From positions 1 through 64,000 of the forward strand of contig NVXU02000012.1 in assembly GCA_002734065.2 (NCBI GenBank): a stretch of DNA of 64,000 bases. Reading direction: 5' to 3'. Under the pieces are notes generated by a model, which was given only the letters and a program-made list of their open reading frames with translations, did not search any database and was not told the origin of the DNA. This stretch comes from Fluviicola sp. Lineage in GTDB: Bacteria > Bacteroidota > Bacteroidia > Flavobacteriales_D > Crocinitomicaceae. The translations under genes and the position numbers were made by a program. Below, piece after piece: positions 27,509-36,372 of the stretch (positions are counted from its first letter, which is position 1; each line of letters opens with the position of its first letter).

Positions 27509-30472
27509 ATGAACGTATCAGGTTTCCTTAAAAAGAATTGGCAGCATTTTGCCGTTATTGCAGTGTTTTTGATCTTAATGTTCTCTTATTTTTCTCCTGA
27601 ATTCGATGGCTACTCCTTAAAACAACATGATGTTGAACAATTCAAAGGAATGTCCAATGAAGTGGCAAAATTCAGAGAGAAATTCGATGATGAACCCCTT
27701 TGGACGAATGCCATGTTTGGTGGAATGCCGGCAACGCAAATTTCTGTTTTATACGAAGGAAATATTTTTCAGAAAGGTATAATTGGTTTTTTACGATTTT
27801 TTGGTGTTCCAACTGGAATTTTTCTTTTGCATCTTTTGGGCTTTTATATTCTAGCCCTTTGCTTAAAAGTGAAGCCAATCGTTGCATTTGTTGGAGCTGT
27901 CGCCTTTGCTTTTGCCACTTATGAAATAGTTATCATTCAAGCAGGTCATAATTCTAAAGCAACAACTGTTGCCTTGATGGCTCCTTTGCTTGGTGCATTT
28001 ATTATGACTTATAGAGTCAACTGGAAATGGGGGGTAGCACTTTCAGGATTGTTTATGAGTTTTATGCTGGCAAGTAATCATTTACAAGTGACTTATTACT
28101 TGGGAATACTTTTGCTCGGCTTGGGGTTTTATGAATTATTTCGAGCACTTAAAGCAAAAAAATTGAAGCATTTTGCCATCGTCAGCGGTTCTTTAATCGG
28201 AGTCTACTTATTAGCATTGTTCATTAACTATGGTAACCTTACTCTCACCAACGACTATGCAAAACACACGATAAGGGGTGGGAATGACATAACTATTAAC
28301 CCGGACGGGACTTCTGCTACAAAAAATACAGCCGGTTTGGATAAAGACTATATCACAACATGGAGTTATGGAGTTGGAGAATCATTTACACTTCTTTCTC
28401 CTTATGTAAAAGGTTCTCAATCTGTTGCTTTGGCAAATTCTAATTTTGCAGAAATGGTTGAAAACTCAGACCGTACGAAAGGTGAAATTAATTCTATTCT
28501 ATCTGCACCTTATGGTGTTTATTGGGGAGAACAACCTGCAGTTGGCGGCCCAACTTACGTTGGAATCGTCATGTTATTCATTATGATTCTTGGCCTTGTG
28601 TTTTTAGAAGATAAACGGAAATGGGTCTTCTTTGGTGTCGGTGTTTTGGCGCTAATGTTGTCTTGGGGTAAGAATTTCATGGGATTGACTGAGTTTTTCA
28701 TTGATTACATTCCCGGCTACAACAAATTTAGAACGGTGACTATTGTTATGGTCTTGATTGAATTGATTGTTCCGTTGATTGCTGTATTGTTTTTAGACAT
28801 GCTTTTCAAGAAACGAGAAGAGTTGAAATCTAAAAATAAAGTTTTTCTGATTGTTGCTGGTGGTTTCGTTGTTTTTCTTTTGGGTTTAAAGTTCATTGGT
28901 TTAGGAGACAATTATTCATCTTCTAAAGAGCGAGAAAATATTACGCAAGTAGAAAGTGGTGTGATGAACCAATTGAAGAACTTAACTCCAGAACAACTAG
29001 CGCAGAATCAAATTGATTTGAACAACCCTCAGCAAATAAAAGCAATCGTTGATGGAGAAATAGATAGAGCGGAAGAACAATTTTCTGCTGTAAGGGGTGT
29101 GCGACAAGAAATTTATCAGAATTCTATGAATCGTTCATTGATTTTTTCCCTTTTTACTATCATTGCTTTTGCCTTGTATTTCTATACTTCAGTTCCAACG
29201 ATGGCCGTTGTTGCGGGAATTGCAATCTTAGTGATGGCAGACTTAATTCCAGTTGGGCGAAATTATTTACATGCTGATGAGGATGAGAAAACAGGAAAAT
29301 TGAAACATTGGATGCCAAAAGAAGAGGTGAACTACCCCATTTCGACAATCATGGCTGATTTGCAAATTATGGCTGCAGAAGCGAAGGATCCCGTGATTCA
29401 AAAAGTTATTGAAGAAGGGGAGAAGCTAGGTAAAACAAGAGCATCAGAGTTAGAATACTCCGGTGTGAGCAAAAGAAGAGTGATTGAGTCCTATAAATTT
29501 TCCGAATTAAATTTCGCTACAAATTATAGAGTATTCTCTTACAATAACCCTTGGAGCAGTTCTCGTCCTTCTTATTTTCATAAAAGTTTAGGGGGTTATC
29601 ATGGGGCGAAATTGAGAAATATTCAAAATTTATTTGAATTTCAAATTGCAAATGGAAATAATAAAATTTTTGACATGATGAATGTGAAATATTTTATACA
29701 AGGCGAAAATATGCGACCTAACCTAACTGTGATTGGCAATGTATGGTTTGTGAAGACGATTAAAGAAAAGGATACTCCGAATGATGAAATTAGAGCACTC
29801 GGAGCAGAATTTAAGCTAGAAAACAAGAGTACAGGTCGTCTCATAATCAACGATGAAGAGATGAAAACCGCTACTGTTTATGGCCTCGAAAAAATGAGTT
29901 ACATAACACCAGGAAATGACACGCTGCCTTTGCAGTTGTCCAATGGAATGGCTAAAGGAATGGAAGCATTCTTAGTTATGGATGCAAATGGTCAAACAAA
30001 CCTGGTTCCTGCTTTAACTTTACAACTTGACACGGCAAATTCTTTTAGACCACTTGTGTCAATTACGGTGGTGGATGATTTTAACCCACGTGAAGAAGCG
30101 GTGTTATTGAAGTCAGAGGCAGACAAATTGACTACAAAGAAATATTCTGGAGAAGGTCAAGCCAAGATGACGATGTATAAACCCAACCAAATCGACTATG
30201 AAATTGAATTGGATGAAAAGCAATTGGCTATTTTCTCTGAAATTTATTACCCCGACGGTTGGAAAGCCTTGATTGATGGCAAAGAACAAGAAATCATCAA
30301 GGTAGATTACATTCTCCGTGGATTAGAATTGGAAAAAGGGAAACATAAGGTGTCATTTGTGTATGATGTACCAAAGTATAAAACGGCATCGATTATGGCG
30401 ATTGGTGGGACCGTAGTTTTGTTCTTGCTGTTTGGCTGGATGTTTTATTCATCGGCTAAGTTGAGGGATTGA
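27509..30472 (+). CDS. YfhO-family polytopic membrane protein
   Basis: A 987-residue membrane protein with about a dozen hydrophobic helices, mostly in the first ~580 residues. The N-terminal motif DGYSLKQHDVEQFKGMS, then WTNAMFGGMPATQIS and the loop QAGHNSKATTVALMAPLLGA, are typical of the YfhO family in Bacteroidota. The family belongs to the GT-C-like superfamily; in Bacillus, YfhO acts in glycosylation of lipoteichoic acid. The C-terminal ~330 residues are soluble and include EIYYPDGWKALIDGKEQEI, also conserved in the family, before a last membrane helix. It is followed within 1 bp by the GT56 gene, linking it to the surface-glycan locus. Confidence 0.88.
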   Translation: MNVSGFLKKNWQHFAVIAVFLILMFSYFSPEFDGYSLKQHDVEQFKGMSNEVAKFREKFDDEPLWTNAMFGGMPATQISVLYEGNIFQKGIIGFLRFFGVPTGIFLLHLLGFYILALCLKVKPIVAFVGAVAFAFATYEIVIIQAGHNSKATTVALMAPLLGAFIMTYRVNWKWGVALSGLFMSFMLASNHLQVTYYLGILLLGLGFYELFRALKAKKLKHFAIVSGSLIGVYLLALFINYGNLTLTNDYAKHTIRGGNDITINPDGTSATKNTAGLDKDYITTWSYGVGESFTLLSPYVKGSQSVALANSNFAEMVENSDRTKGEINSILSAPYGVYWGEQPAVGGPTYVGIVMLFIMILGLVFLEDKRKWVFFGVGVLALMLSWGKNFMGLTEFFIDYIPGYNKFRTVTIVMVLIELIVPLIAVLFLDMLFKKREELKSKNKVFLIVAGGFVVFLLGLKFIGLGDNYSSSKERENITQVESGVMNQLKNLTPEQLAQNQIDLNNPQQIKAIVDGEIDRAEEQFSAVRGVRQEIYQNSMNRSLIFSLFTIIAFALYFYTSVPTMAVVAGIAILVMADLIPVGRNYLHADEDEKTGKLKHWMPKEEVNYPISTIMADLQIMAAEAKDPVIQKVIEEGEKLGKTRASELEYSGVSKRRVIESYKFSELNFATNYRVFSYNNPWSSSRPSYFHKSLGGYHGAKLRNIQNLFEFQIANGNNKIFDMMNVKYFIQGENMRPNLTVIGNVWFVKTIKEKDTPNDEIRALGAEFKLENKSTGRLIINDEEMKTATVYGLEKMSYITPGNDTLPLQLSNGMAKGMEAFLVMDANGQTNLVPALTLQLDTANSFRPLVSITVVDDFNPREEAVLLKSEADKLTTKKYSGEGQAKMTMYKPNQIDYEIELDEKQLAIFSEIYYPDGWKALIDGKEQEIIKVDYILRGLELEKGKHKVSFVYDVPKYKTASIMAIGGTVVLFLLFGWMFYSSAKLRD

Positions 30473-30473
30473 T

Positions 30474-31592
30474 TTGAAAACAATAACACATATTGTTAAT
30501 AGTAAATCATTTTTAGGCTGGATTCAAGAGTCAGTATTGGGAAGAAATTATAAAAACAACTTTATTCTTCTTGATTTGCACAACGCGAATGTATTTGAAG
30601 TTCAGGGCGGTTATTGCAAGTTTTCAATCGATCAGTTTGGGAAAACAAAATTACTAAGTATTATAAATGAATCTGATTATGTGATTCACTATTTTTTAGA
30701 CTATACCAAATCTGAATTAATTGTTCAGTCTAATTCGAATGTGAAACATTTTTGGTATTTTTTCGGAGGAGATGTTTATCAACAAATAAATTCTTTTAGA
30801 AAGAATATTTTTCTTCCTGAAACTAAAAGGTGGATGCGATATAATTGGAGTTATAGATACAGAATTGAATTTAGAAATTTCTATTATAAGTATGTTAAAC
30901 GAATCGTAACTCCAGAAAAGATGATGTTGGATTCTGTGAAAAGGATTGACAGTTTATTATGGTACATTGAAGATGAGTATAATTTTATTAATAAGAATTT
31001 TACTTTGCCAGAATTTAAGTACTATAAATTTTTTAAGTTTAGAGATGTATTTCCCTTTAAAGAAAGTCGACTAGATGGTTCAATGAATAAAATTTTACTC
31101 GGGAATTCTTCCGCTGTGGAAAATAATCATCTTGATTTTTTACCAATTATGAAAGGTGTAAAATTTGAAGGTGAAATAGCGTTGTCTTTTTCATACGGAG
31201 ATCAGTTGGGTTACAAAAAGTATGTTAAAAAGAATTTTAAAAGACATATAAATTCAAAAGTGACGTTCATTGAAGAAATGATGCCTTTAAATAAATATTA
31301 TGAATGGCTGAATTCATTCAATACGGCAGTAATGCTACATAGTAGGCAACAAGCATTGGGAAATATTTTTTATTTAATAGCGAATGGGTCAAAACTATAT
31401 ATGAATGAAAATAATTTGATTTACAATTGGCTGTTAAAAATTGGTGTTAGAGTTTTCTCATTTGAAAAAGATTTCAAAACTCACCTTGAAAGAAAAGAAA
31501 TGAACCTTTCAAGTGTTCAAAAAAAGGAAAATTTTCAAGCACTGAAGAATGAATTATCAAGAGAATCTGATTTTTTTAACAATTTAGACTAA
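30474..31592 (+). CDS. GT56-type glycosyltransferase (WecF-like, 4-acetamido-4,6-dideoxygalactosyl transferase family)
   Basis: A 372-residue protein resembling family 56 glycosyltransferases. The best known member, WecF, adds Fuc4NAc to lipid-linked enterobacterial common antigen. Recognisable features: an N-terminal HIVNSKSFLGWI, a central ILLGNSSAVENNHLDFL, LSFSYGD followed by YVKKNFK, and the diagnostic RQQALGNIFYLIANGSKLY-N-N. The start is a TTG at 30474, right after the yfhO stop; no better ATG exists nearby. It would act on a lipid-linked oligosaccharide at the cytoplasmic face, and the next gene encodes a flippase. Sugar specificity is inferred from the family, not shown. Confidence 0.78.
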   Translation: MKTITHIVNSKSFLGWIQESVLGRNYKNNFILLDLHNANVFEVQGGYCKFSIDQFGKTKLLSIINESDYVIHYFLDYTKSELIVQSNSNVKHFWYFFGGDVYQQINSFRKNIFLPETKRWMRYNWSYRYRIEFRNFYYKYVKRIVTPEKMMLDSVKRIDSLLWYIEDEYNFINKNFTLPEFKYYKFFKFRDVFPFKESRLDGSMNKILLGNSSAVENNHLDFLPIMKGVKFEGEIALSFSYGDQLGYKKYVKKNFKRHINSKVTFIEEMMPLNKYYEWLNSFNTAVMLHSRQQALGNIFYLIANGSKLYMNENNLIYNWLLKIGVRVFSFEKDFKTHLERKEMNLSSVQKKENFQALKNELSRESDFFNNLD

Positions 31593-31594
31593 GT

Positions 31595-33079
31595 ATGGGG
31601 ATAATTCAAAAAGACGCTCTAAGAACAACCTTGATTTCTTACATTGGATTAATAGTTGGATACTTAAACAAGGGCTTCCTGTTTATTATTATTTTATCAA
31701 CGGAGGAAATTGGGTTGATAAACCTAATTCTATCTGTTGGTATTCTCTTCGCTCAATTCACCAATTTAGGTAGTATATATAGTATATGGAGATTCTATCC
31801 CTTCTTTAAAAATGAGAAGAATAATGATTATGGTTTTTTAGTTTTTAATTTACTTGTCGTATTGACGGGGATTGGGCTGTTTAGTTTTATTTTCATTTTA
31901 TTTAAAGAACAAATTAGTTCGTTTTATGAACTTAAATCTGCACTTTTTATAAAGTTCTATTATTACGTTTTACCGGTAGGCATTGGTTTTGGTTTTTATC
32001 TGTTATTTGACAACTATTTACGAAGTCTATTTAAGAATACAATATCTGTTTTTGTAAATGATATTGGTTTAAGGATATTGACAACTATTCTTATTGGGCT
32101 ATACTATTTCAATGTTATACCCTTTAGGCATTTCGTTTTACTAATTTCACTTTCCTACTTTCTTCCTCCAATAGTTCTTTTTGTTTATCTAAAGTATATT
32201 GGAGAAGGTGACTTCTCATTAAAATCAATTAGAATTAGTAAAAAATTTAAGAAGATAATATATTCTTATTCATTGTATAGTTATGTTAACTCTATGGGGG
32301 CTATTGTAGTTATCACATTGGACACGGTAATGATTGCGAGTATTTTAGGTCTTAAAGAGACAGGTATATACACTACTATTTTATATCTAACGAGTGTATT
32401 ATCGATACCATATAGGTCCTTGTTAAGAGTTAGTAATCCTATTATTACGGAATATTGGAAAAGTAAAAACATGAGTAAAATGAATGAGCTATACAAAAGA
32501 ATGAGCTCCGTAACTCTTGTTTTAGGACTTTTTATGTTTTTTGGAATTTGGATTAATCGTATAGAACTTTTTAGTTTTTTACCGAGTGATTTTCAATCAG
32601 GGGTAAATGTATTTTTGTTTTTGATGATTGGAAAATTATTCGACATGTACATGGGGTTGAATGGGACAATATTTGTTACTTCTAACAAATATAAGTACGA
32701 TTTAATTTTCACTCTTTCACTGATGGCCACTGTACTTGTTCTAAATTTAATTTTGATCCCGAAATGGGGAATAAGTGGCGCTGCAATTTCGACTACGATT
32801 GCACTTGTGGGGTACAATTTGGCAAGATTAATATTTGTCTGGATTTCTTTCAAGATTAATCCTTTCAGGTTGAGTCAATTATTTGTAATATTACTCTTTG
32901 GAGGCATTGGTTTGATGTTCGAAATGTATCATTTTTCGTTTGATAATAGAATTATCACAATTTTTGTAAATTCTGGAGTTTATACGCTCTTAGTTTTTAT
33001 TCCAATTTTCACTCTCAACATAGAGCCGGAGGTTGTTAATTATGGCGTAAAAATCAAAAAATACATTCTCAAAAAATAA
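31595..33079 (+). CDS. Wzx-type polysaccharide flippase
   Basis: A 494-residue polytopic protein of the MOP superfamily (polysaccharide transporter type), with about 12-14 hydrophobic helices spread over its whole length. A typical N-terminus (TTLISYIGLIVGYLNKGFLF) is followed by alternating helices, and GISGAAISTTIALVGYNLARL matches the conserved late segment of Wzx/MurJ/MATE relatives. It would translocate lipid-linked glycan units across the inner membrane. It starts 2 bp after the GT56 stop and is clearly in the same operon. Base composition is more AT-rich than flanking housekeeping genes, as is usual for glycan loci. Confidence 0.87.
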   Translation: MGIIQKDALRTTLISYIGLIVGYLNKGFLFIIILSTEEIGLINLILSVGILFAQFTNLGSIYSIWRFYPFFKNEKNNDYGFLVFNLLVVLTGIGLFSFIFILFKEQISSFYELKSALFIKFYYYVLPVGIGFGFYLLFDNYLRSLFKNTISVFVNDIGLRILTTILIGLYYFNVIPFRHFVLLISLSYFLPPIVLFVYLKYIGEGDFSLKSIRISKKFKKIIYSYSLYSYVNSMGAIVVITLDTVMIASILGLKETGIYTTILYLTSVLSIPYRSLLRVSNPIITEYWKSKNMSKMNELYKRMSSVTLVLGLFMFFGIWINRIELFSFLPSDFQSGVNVFLFLMIGKLFDMYMGLNGTIFVTSNKYKYDLIFTLSLMATVLVLNLILIPKWGISGAAISTTIALVGYNLARLIFVWISFKINPFRLSQLFVILLFGGIGLMFEMYHFSFDNRIITIFVNSGVYTLLVFIPIFTLNIEPEVVNYGVKIKKYILKK

Positions 33080-33130
33080 GCCTCTAATTATTGGGTAAAA
33101 TAGTATATTGTGAGCGAAAAAAGATAGTAG

Positions 33131-33937
33131 ATGAATAAGAAAGAAGGTTTTAAAGTTTTATTTAACAATCCTTTTGCTGTTTTGAAAGAAGGAGTTAAAG
33201 TACAGCAACAAAAATATCATAAATCAATTATCAAGAAAAAATACAACCTTGAACAATTGCCAACGATCAATATTTTGGATTTACTTCCAAACTTAGATGA
33301 TAAAATCAGAAGATATAGTTTTCTTACTGGAACATCATTAATTACTGACTTAGTTCTTCTACGTGGTCTTGCTAAATCATTTGATAAGTGTTCGTACATG
33401 GAAATCGGTAGTTGGAGAGGTGAGAGTCTTGCCAATGTTTCGGATGTTGTTGAAGAGTGTCTGTCGATTACTCTTTCTGCTGAAGATATGAAAGGACTTG
33501 GTTACCCTGATAGCTTTGCGGACGTACATGGGGTGTTCTCCAAAGACCTTGAGAACTTAACTGTGATAGAAGCGAATTCTCACACATTTGATTTTAGCTC
33601 TTTGAATAAGAAATTTGACTTGATTTTTGTTGATGGAGATCATTCATACGGTGGAGTGTTAAATGACACCAAGAAAGTGTTCAATTTAAGAAGAGAATCA
33701 CAATCAATTATTGTATGGCATGATTATGCTTTTAATACGGAAGATGTTAGGTACACTACGATGAAAGCAATTTTAGATGGAATTCCAGAAGAATATCATA
33801 AGAATTTGTACCATGTCTCGAATACAATGTGTGCAGTCTATATTGAAAATGCCAATTTTAAAACTTCACAGATTAAATTCCCAACATATCCAGACAAGGA
33901 GTTTACTTTAAGTGTTAGAGCAACAAAACTAGATTAA
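33131..33937 (+). CDS. Class I SAM-dependent methyltransferase
   Basis: A 268-residue protein with a Rossmann methyltransferase core. Motif I is YMEIGSWRGESLANVSDV (about 93-110), and the post-core FDLIFVDGDHSYGGVLNDTKK (about 163-183) is typical of families such as Methyltransf_24, found in glycan and cell-surface loci. WHDYAF follows, a conserved acid/His segment of the same families. The N-terminal ~60 residues are basic. It sits 51 bp downstream of the flippase on the same strand, so glycan modification is a reasonable inference; the substrate is unknown. Confidence 0.78.
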   Translation: MNKKEGFKVLFNNPFAVLKEGVKVQQQKYHKSIIKKKYNLEQLPTINILDLLPNLDDKIRRYSFLTGTSLITDLVLLRGLAKSFDKCSYMEIGSWRGESLANVSDVVEECLSITLSAEDMKGLGYPDSFADVHGVFSKDLENLTVIEANSHTFDFSSLNKKFDLIFVDGDHSYGGVLNDTKKVFNLRRESQSIIVWHDYAFNTEDVRYTTMKAILDGIPEEYHKNLYHVSNTMCAVYIENANFKTSQIKFPTYPDKEFTLSVRATKLD

Positions 33938-33943
33938 CAAAAT

Positions 33944-34615
33944 TTAATTGGATTTAAGAAATCTATCATTGAGTTTTCTTGATCTTATTACTTTCGCTGG
34001 CTGACCATAAGCTAGAACGTTGTCGGGAAGGTTATTTAAGACAATTGATCCAGAGCCTACAACAGTGTTCTCTCCTATTGTTATTCTGTCAAGAATTATT
34101 ACTCCCAATGTTATTGCTGAAAATTGACCAATTGAAACCTTTCCTCCCGTAATCGACCCTGCGGACAAATGAGAAAATTGACCCATAAAGCAGTTGTGTT
34201 CAAGTTGTGCTCCAGTATTTAGAATACAAAAATCTTCAATTTTTGATTCAGGATTGATTATAACACCAGCCATTATTACAATTCCAACCCCTAAATTAAC
34301 GTTCTTCCCGATTATTGCGTTTGGATGAATTGCATTAATAAATTTAAATTTTGCATCCATGTTTAAAATAGAATTCTTAACAATTGACCTAGAGTAGTTA
34401 TCTCCTATTGCAATAATACCAGCATTAAATTTATATTCTATTTGTAACTTAGATAGGTTCTCTTGCCTTCCAATTATCGGATAGTTATGTACAATTGAGT
34501 TAACTTCAGCTCTTGAATCAATAATTCCAACTATTTTATATTTAGATTCTTTTTCAATTATGTCAATACAGACATTGGCATGCAGCCCCGCTCCAAATAC
34601 TACAATGTTTATCAT
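33944..34615 (-). CDS. NeuD/PglD-family sugar O/N-acyltransferase
   Basis: A 223-residue acyltransferase. It has an N-terminal Rossmann-like sugar-nucleotide domain (INIVVFGAGLHANVCIDIIE, GIIDSRAEV), then a left-handed beta-helix of hexapeptide repeats (IHPNAIIGKNVNLGVGIVIM, SIGQFSAITLGVIILDRI, GENTVVGSGSIVLNNLP). The family transfers acetyl from acetyl-CoA, typically to the 4-amino group of UDP- or dTDP-4-amino-4,6-dideoxy sugars (PglD) or to sialic acid precursors (NeuD). The catalytic His region is seen as INAIHPNA. It lies 11 bp downstream of an aminotransferase on the same strand, a pairing that fits amino-sugar synthesis followed by N-acetylation. It is convergent with the methyltransferase, 6 bp between stops. 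Confidence 0.85.
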   Translation of the reverse strand: MINIVVFGAGLHANVCIDIIEKESKYKIVGIIDSRAEVNSIVHNYPIIGRQENLSKLQIEYKFNAGIIAIGDNYSRSIVKNSILNMDAKFKFINAIHPNAIIGKNVNLGVGIVIMAGVIINPESKIEDFCILNTGAQLEHNCFMGQFSHLSAGSITGGKVSIGQFSAITLGVIILDRITIGENTVVGSGSIVLNNLPDNVLAYGQPAKVIRSRKLNDRFLKSN

Positions 34616-34626
34616 AAAATTAAATT

Positions 34627-35718
34627 TTATTTGTCACTCGTTTGAGAATTAATAATTGTAATAATTCGTGTAATTTGTTCATCCTCCAGTTGAGGAAACA
34701 GAGGTAAACAGAGGATTCTTTTAGCAACAGATTCTGAATTAGTCATTTTTTCACCTTTCAGATAGCCAATAGTATTCAAAGATGGATAAAAATACCTTCT
34801 TGGAAAAATATTATTCTCATTAAGTGCTTCTTTCGTCCTTAGAAGAGTATCCTCAGATTCAAAAGTAATCGGATAATAAGAGTAATTGTAATCAGTGTTT
34901 TCTCTTATTTTTTGTTTCTCCAGCTTAGAAAAATCGAGTAGCTCATCATAACTTTCAGAAATATGCTTACGTTTACCTATAGCTCCTTCCATGTATGGTA
35001 AAAGTGAAACTCCCATTGCAGCATTCAACTCGTTCATTTTTGCATTTATTCCAAGTCCAAAAAAACGTTCTTGACCGTCATGACCAAAATTGTGATGATA
35101 GAAAATTGTATCGCTGTTTATTGCTTCATTACAAAAAATAGCACCCCCTTCTCCAGTATGAAATAACTTAGTAGCATGGAAACTACAGGTTGAAATATGA
35201 CCGTAGTCAAAGATTGACTTACCCCTATATTTTACACCAAAGCAGTGCGCAGCATCATAAATAACTTTTAGGTTGTTTTTTTTTGCAATTTTATTAATTT
35301 CCTCAACCTTACAAGGGTTCCCAAAAACATGGACAGCCATTATAGCTGATGTTTTATCTGTAATCTTATCTTGAATAAGTCTTGGGTCAATGTTGAAGCT
35401 ATCAGAGTCAATGTCAACAAAAACAGGTGTACAGTGTTCCCAAATGATGGAAGATGACGTTGCAATGTATGTAAAAGGAGTGGTGATGATTTCTCCTTTT
35501 AGGCCTAAAGATTTTATAGCAATTTGAAGAGCAATTGTTCCATTGTTAACCAGTAATGGAAGGGCGCTAGAACCTAAATATTGCTTTAAATCGTGTTCTA
35601 ATTTTAAAGTGTATTCCCCACGATTAGTCAACCATCTTGTTTCCCATAGTTTAGATATTAATTCAAAATATTCTTCCTTTGGAGGTAGGTATGTTTCGGT
35701 TACATTGATTCGTTTCAT
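34627..35718 (-). CDS. DegT/DnrJ/EryC1/StrS-family sugar aminotransferase
   Basis: A 363-residue PLP-dependent enzyme that aminates a keto-sugar nucleotide. The lysine forming the internal aldimine is in CSFHATKLFHTGEGGAIF. Upstream are ITTPFTYIATSSSIIWEHCTPVF-D and a VYDAAHCFGV-like PLP phosphate segment (VIYDAAHCFG). The FHATK form of the active site is, to my knowledge, common in enzymes making 4-amino-4,6-dideoxy sugars such as dTDP-Qui4N. With the adjacent acyltransferase and the GT56 transferase, synthesis of an N-acetylated 4-amino-4,6-dideoxyhexose is the simplest reading. The NDP-glucose dehydratase that would supply its substrate is not in this window. Confidence 0.88.
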   Translation of the reverse strand: MKRINVTETYLPPKEEYFELISKLWETRWLTNRGEYTLKLEHDLKQYLGSSALPLLVNNGTIALQIAIKSLGLKGEIITTPFTYIATSSSIIWEHCTPVFVDIDSDSFNIDPRLIQDKITDKTSAIMAVHVFGNPCKVEEINKIAKKNNLKVIYDAAHCFGVKYRGKSIFDYGHISTCSFHATKLFHTGEGGAIFCNEAINSDTIFYHHNFGHDGQERFFGLGINAKMNELNAAMGVSLLPYMEGAIGKRKHISESYDELLDFSKLEKQKIRENTDYNYSYYPITFESEDTLLRTKEALNENNIFPRRYFYPSLNTIGYLKGEKMTNSESVAKRILCLPLFPQLEDEQITRIITIINSQTSDK

Positions 35719-35833
35719 TATTATTATGTAAATATTACCTTAAAGATAATGCTTATTGATAAATAACCGCAACTTACTTATAAGAAACAATGCCGTAACG
35801 ATAATTTTAACCTAGATTATGATACGTTTTGAA

Positions 35834-36346
35834 CTACTCCCTCACAAAAGCTCTAATCTCTAACATATGTATCTTCTCAACAGTATTCGCCGTTACGGTA
35901 ACCGTTTTCTTAATCTCATTGATCTGACCTGGTTTTGGATGAAATACAACGCGAATAACGTCTGATTGCCCTGGTAAAATAGGTTCTTCTGGTTTTTCGG
36001 GAGTGGTGCAACCACAACTTGCAGATACATCTTCAATAATTAGTGGACGCTCTCCGGTATTGGTCACAGTGAAAACCGTTTCATTGTCTGTGTTAGGCAA
36101 AACATCGCCGTAATCGTGCGATAATTTATCAAAAACCAAAGTCGTGGTTGTTGCCGCAATTTCTTCCTGACGCAACTTCTCTTCGGCTTCAATTTCTTTG
36201 AGGTTCTCTTTGAGTTCTTCATCAGAAAGTGAACCTGAAGAAATGGAGGAGGTAACTTCTCCCGTTTTTGCCTCAAAAGTTTCTGAAGAAGAATCGCAAG
36301 AAACCAATCCTGCGAGTAGTGCTAATGTTAAAAATTGTAATTTCAT
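35834..36346 (-). CDS. DUF1573-domain lipoprotein
   Basis: A 170-residue protein with a lipoprotein signal (LTLALLAGLVSC, then DSSSE), a Glu/Lys-rich helical linker, and a DUF1573 immunoglobulin-like domain. The domain is identified by FDKLSHDYGDVLP, FTVTNTGERPLIIEDVSASCGCTTPE and PGQSDVIRVVFHPK. The CGC motif is the family hallmark. The protein should be anchored in the envelope. The family is abundant in Bacteroidota and has no firmly assigned function. It starts 26 bp after the S41 protease stop on the same strand, so they form an operon. Confidence 0.88.
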   Translation of the reverse strand: MKLQFLTLALLAGLVSCDSSSETFEAKTGEVTSSISSGSLSDEELKENLKEIEAEEKLRQEEIAATTTTLVFDKLSHDYGDVLPNTDNETVFTVTNTGERPLIIEDVSASCGCTTPEKPEEPILPGQSDVIRVVFHPKPGQINEIKKTVTVTANTVEKIHMLEIRAFVRE

Positions 36347-36372
36347 GATGACTCGTTTATTTAATTCTATTT

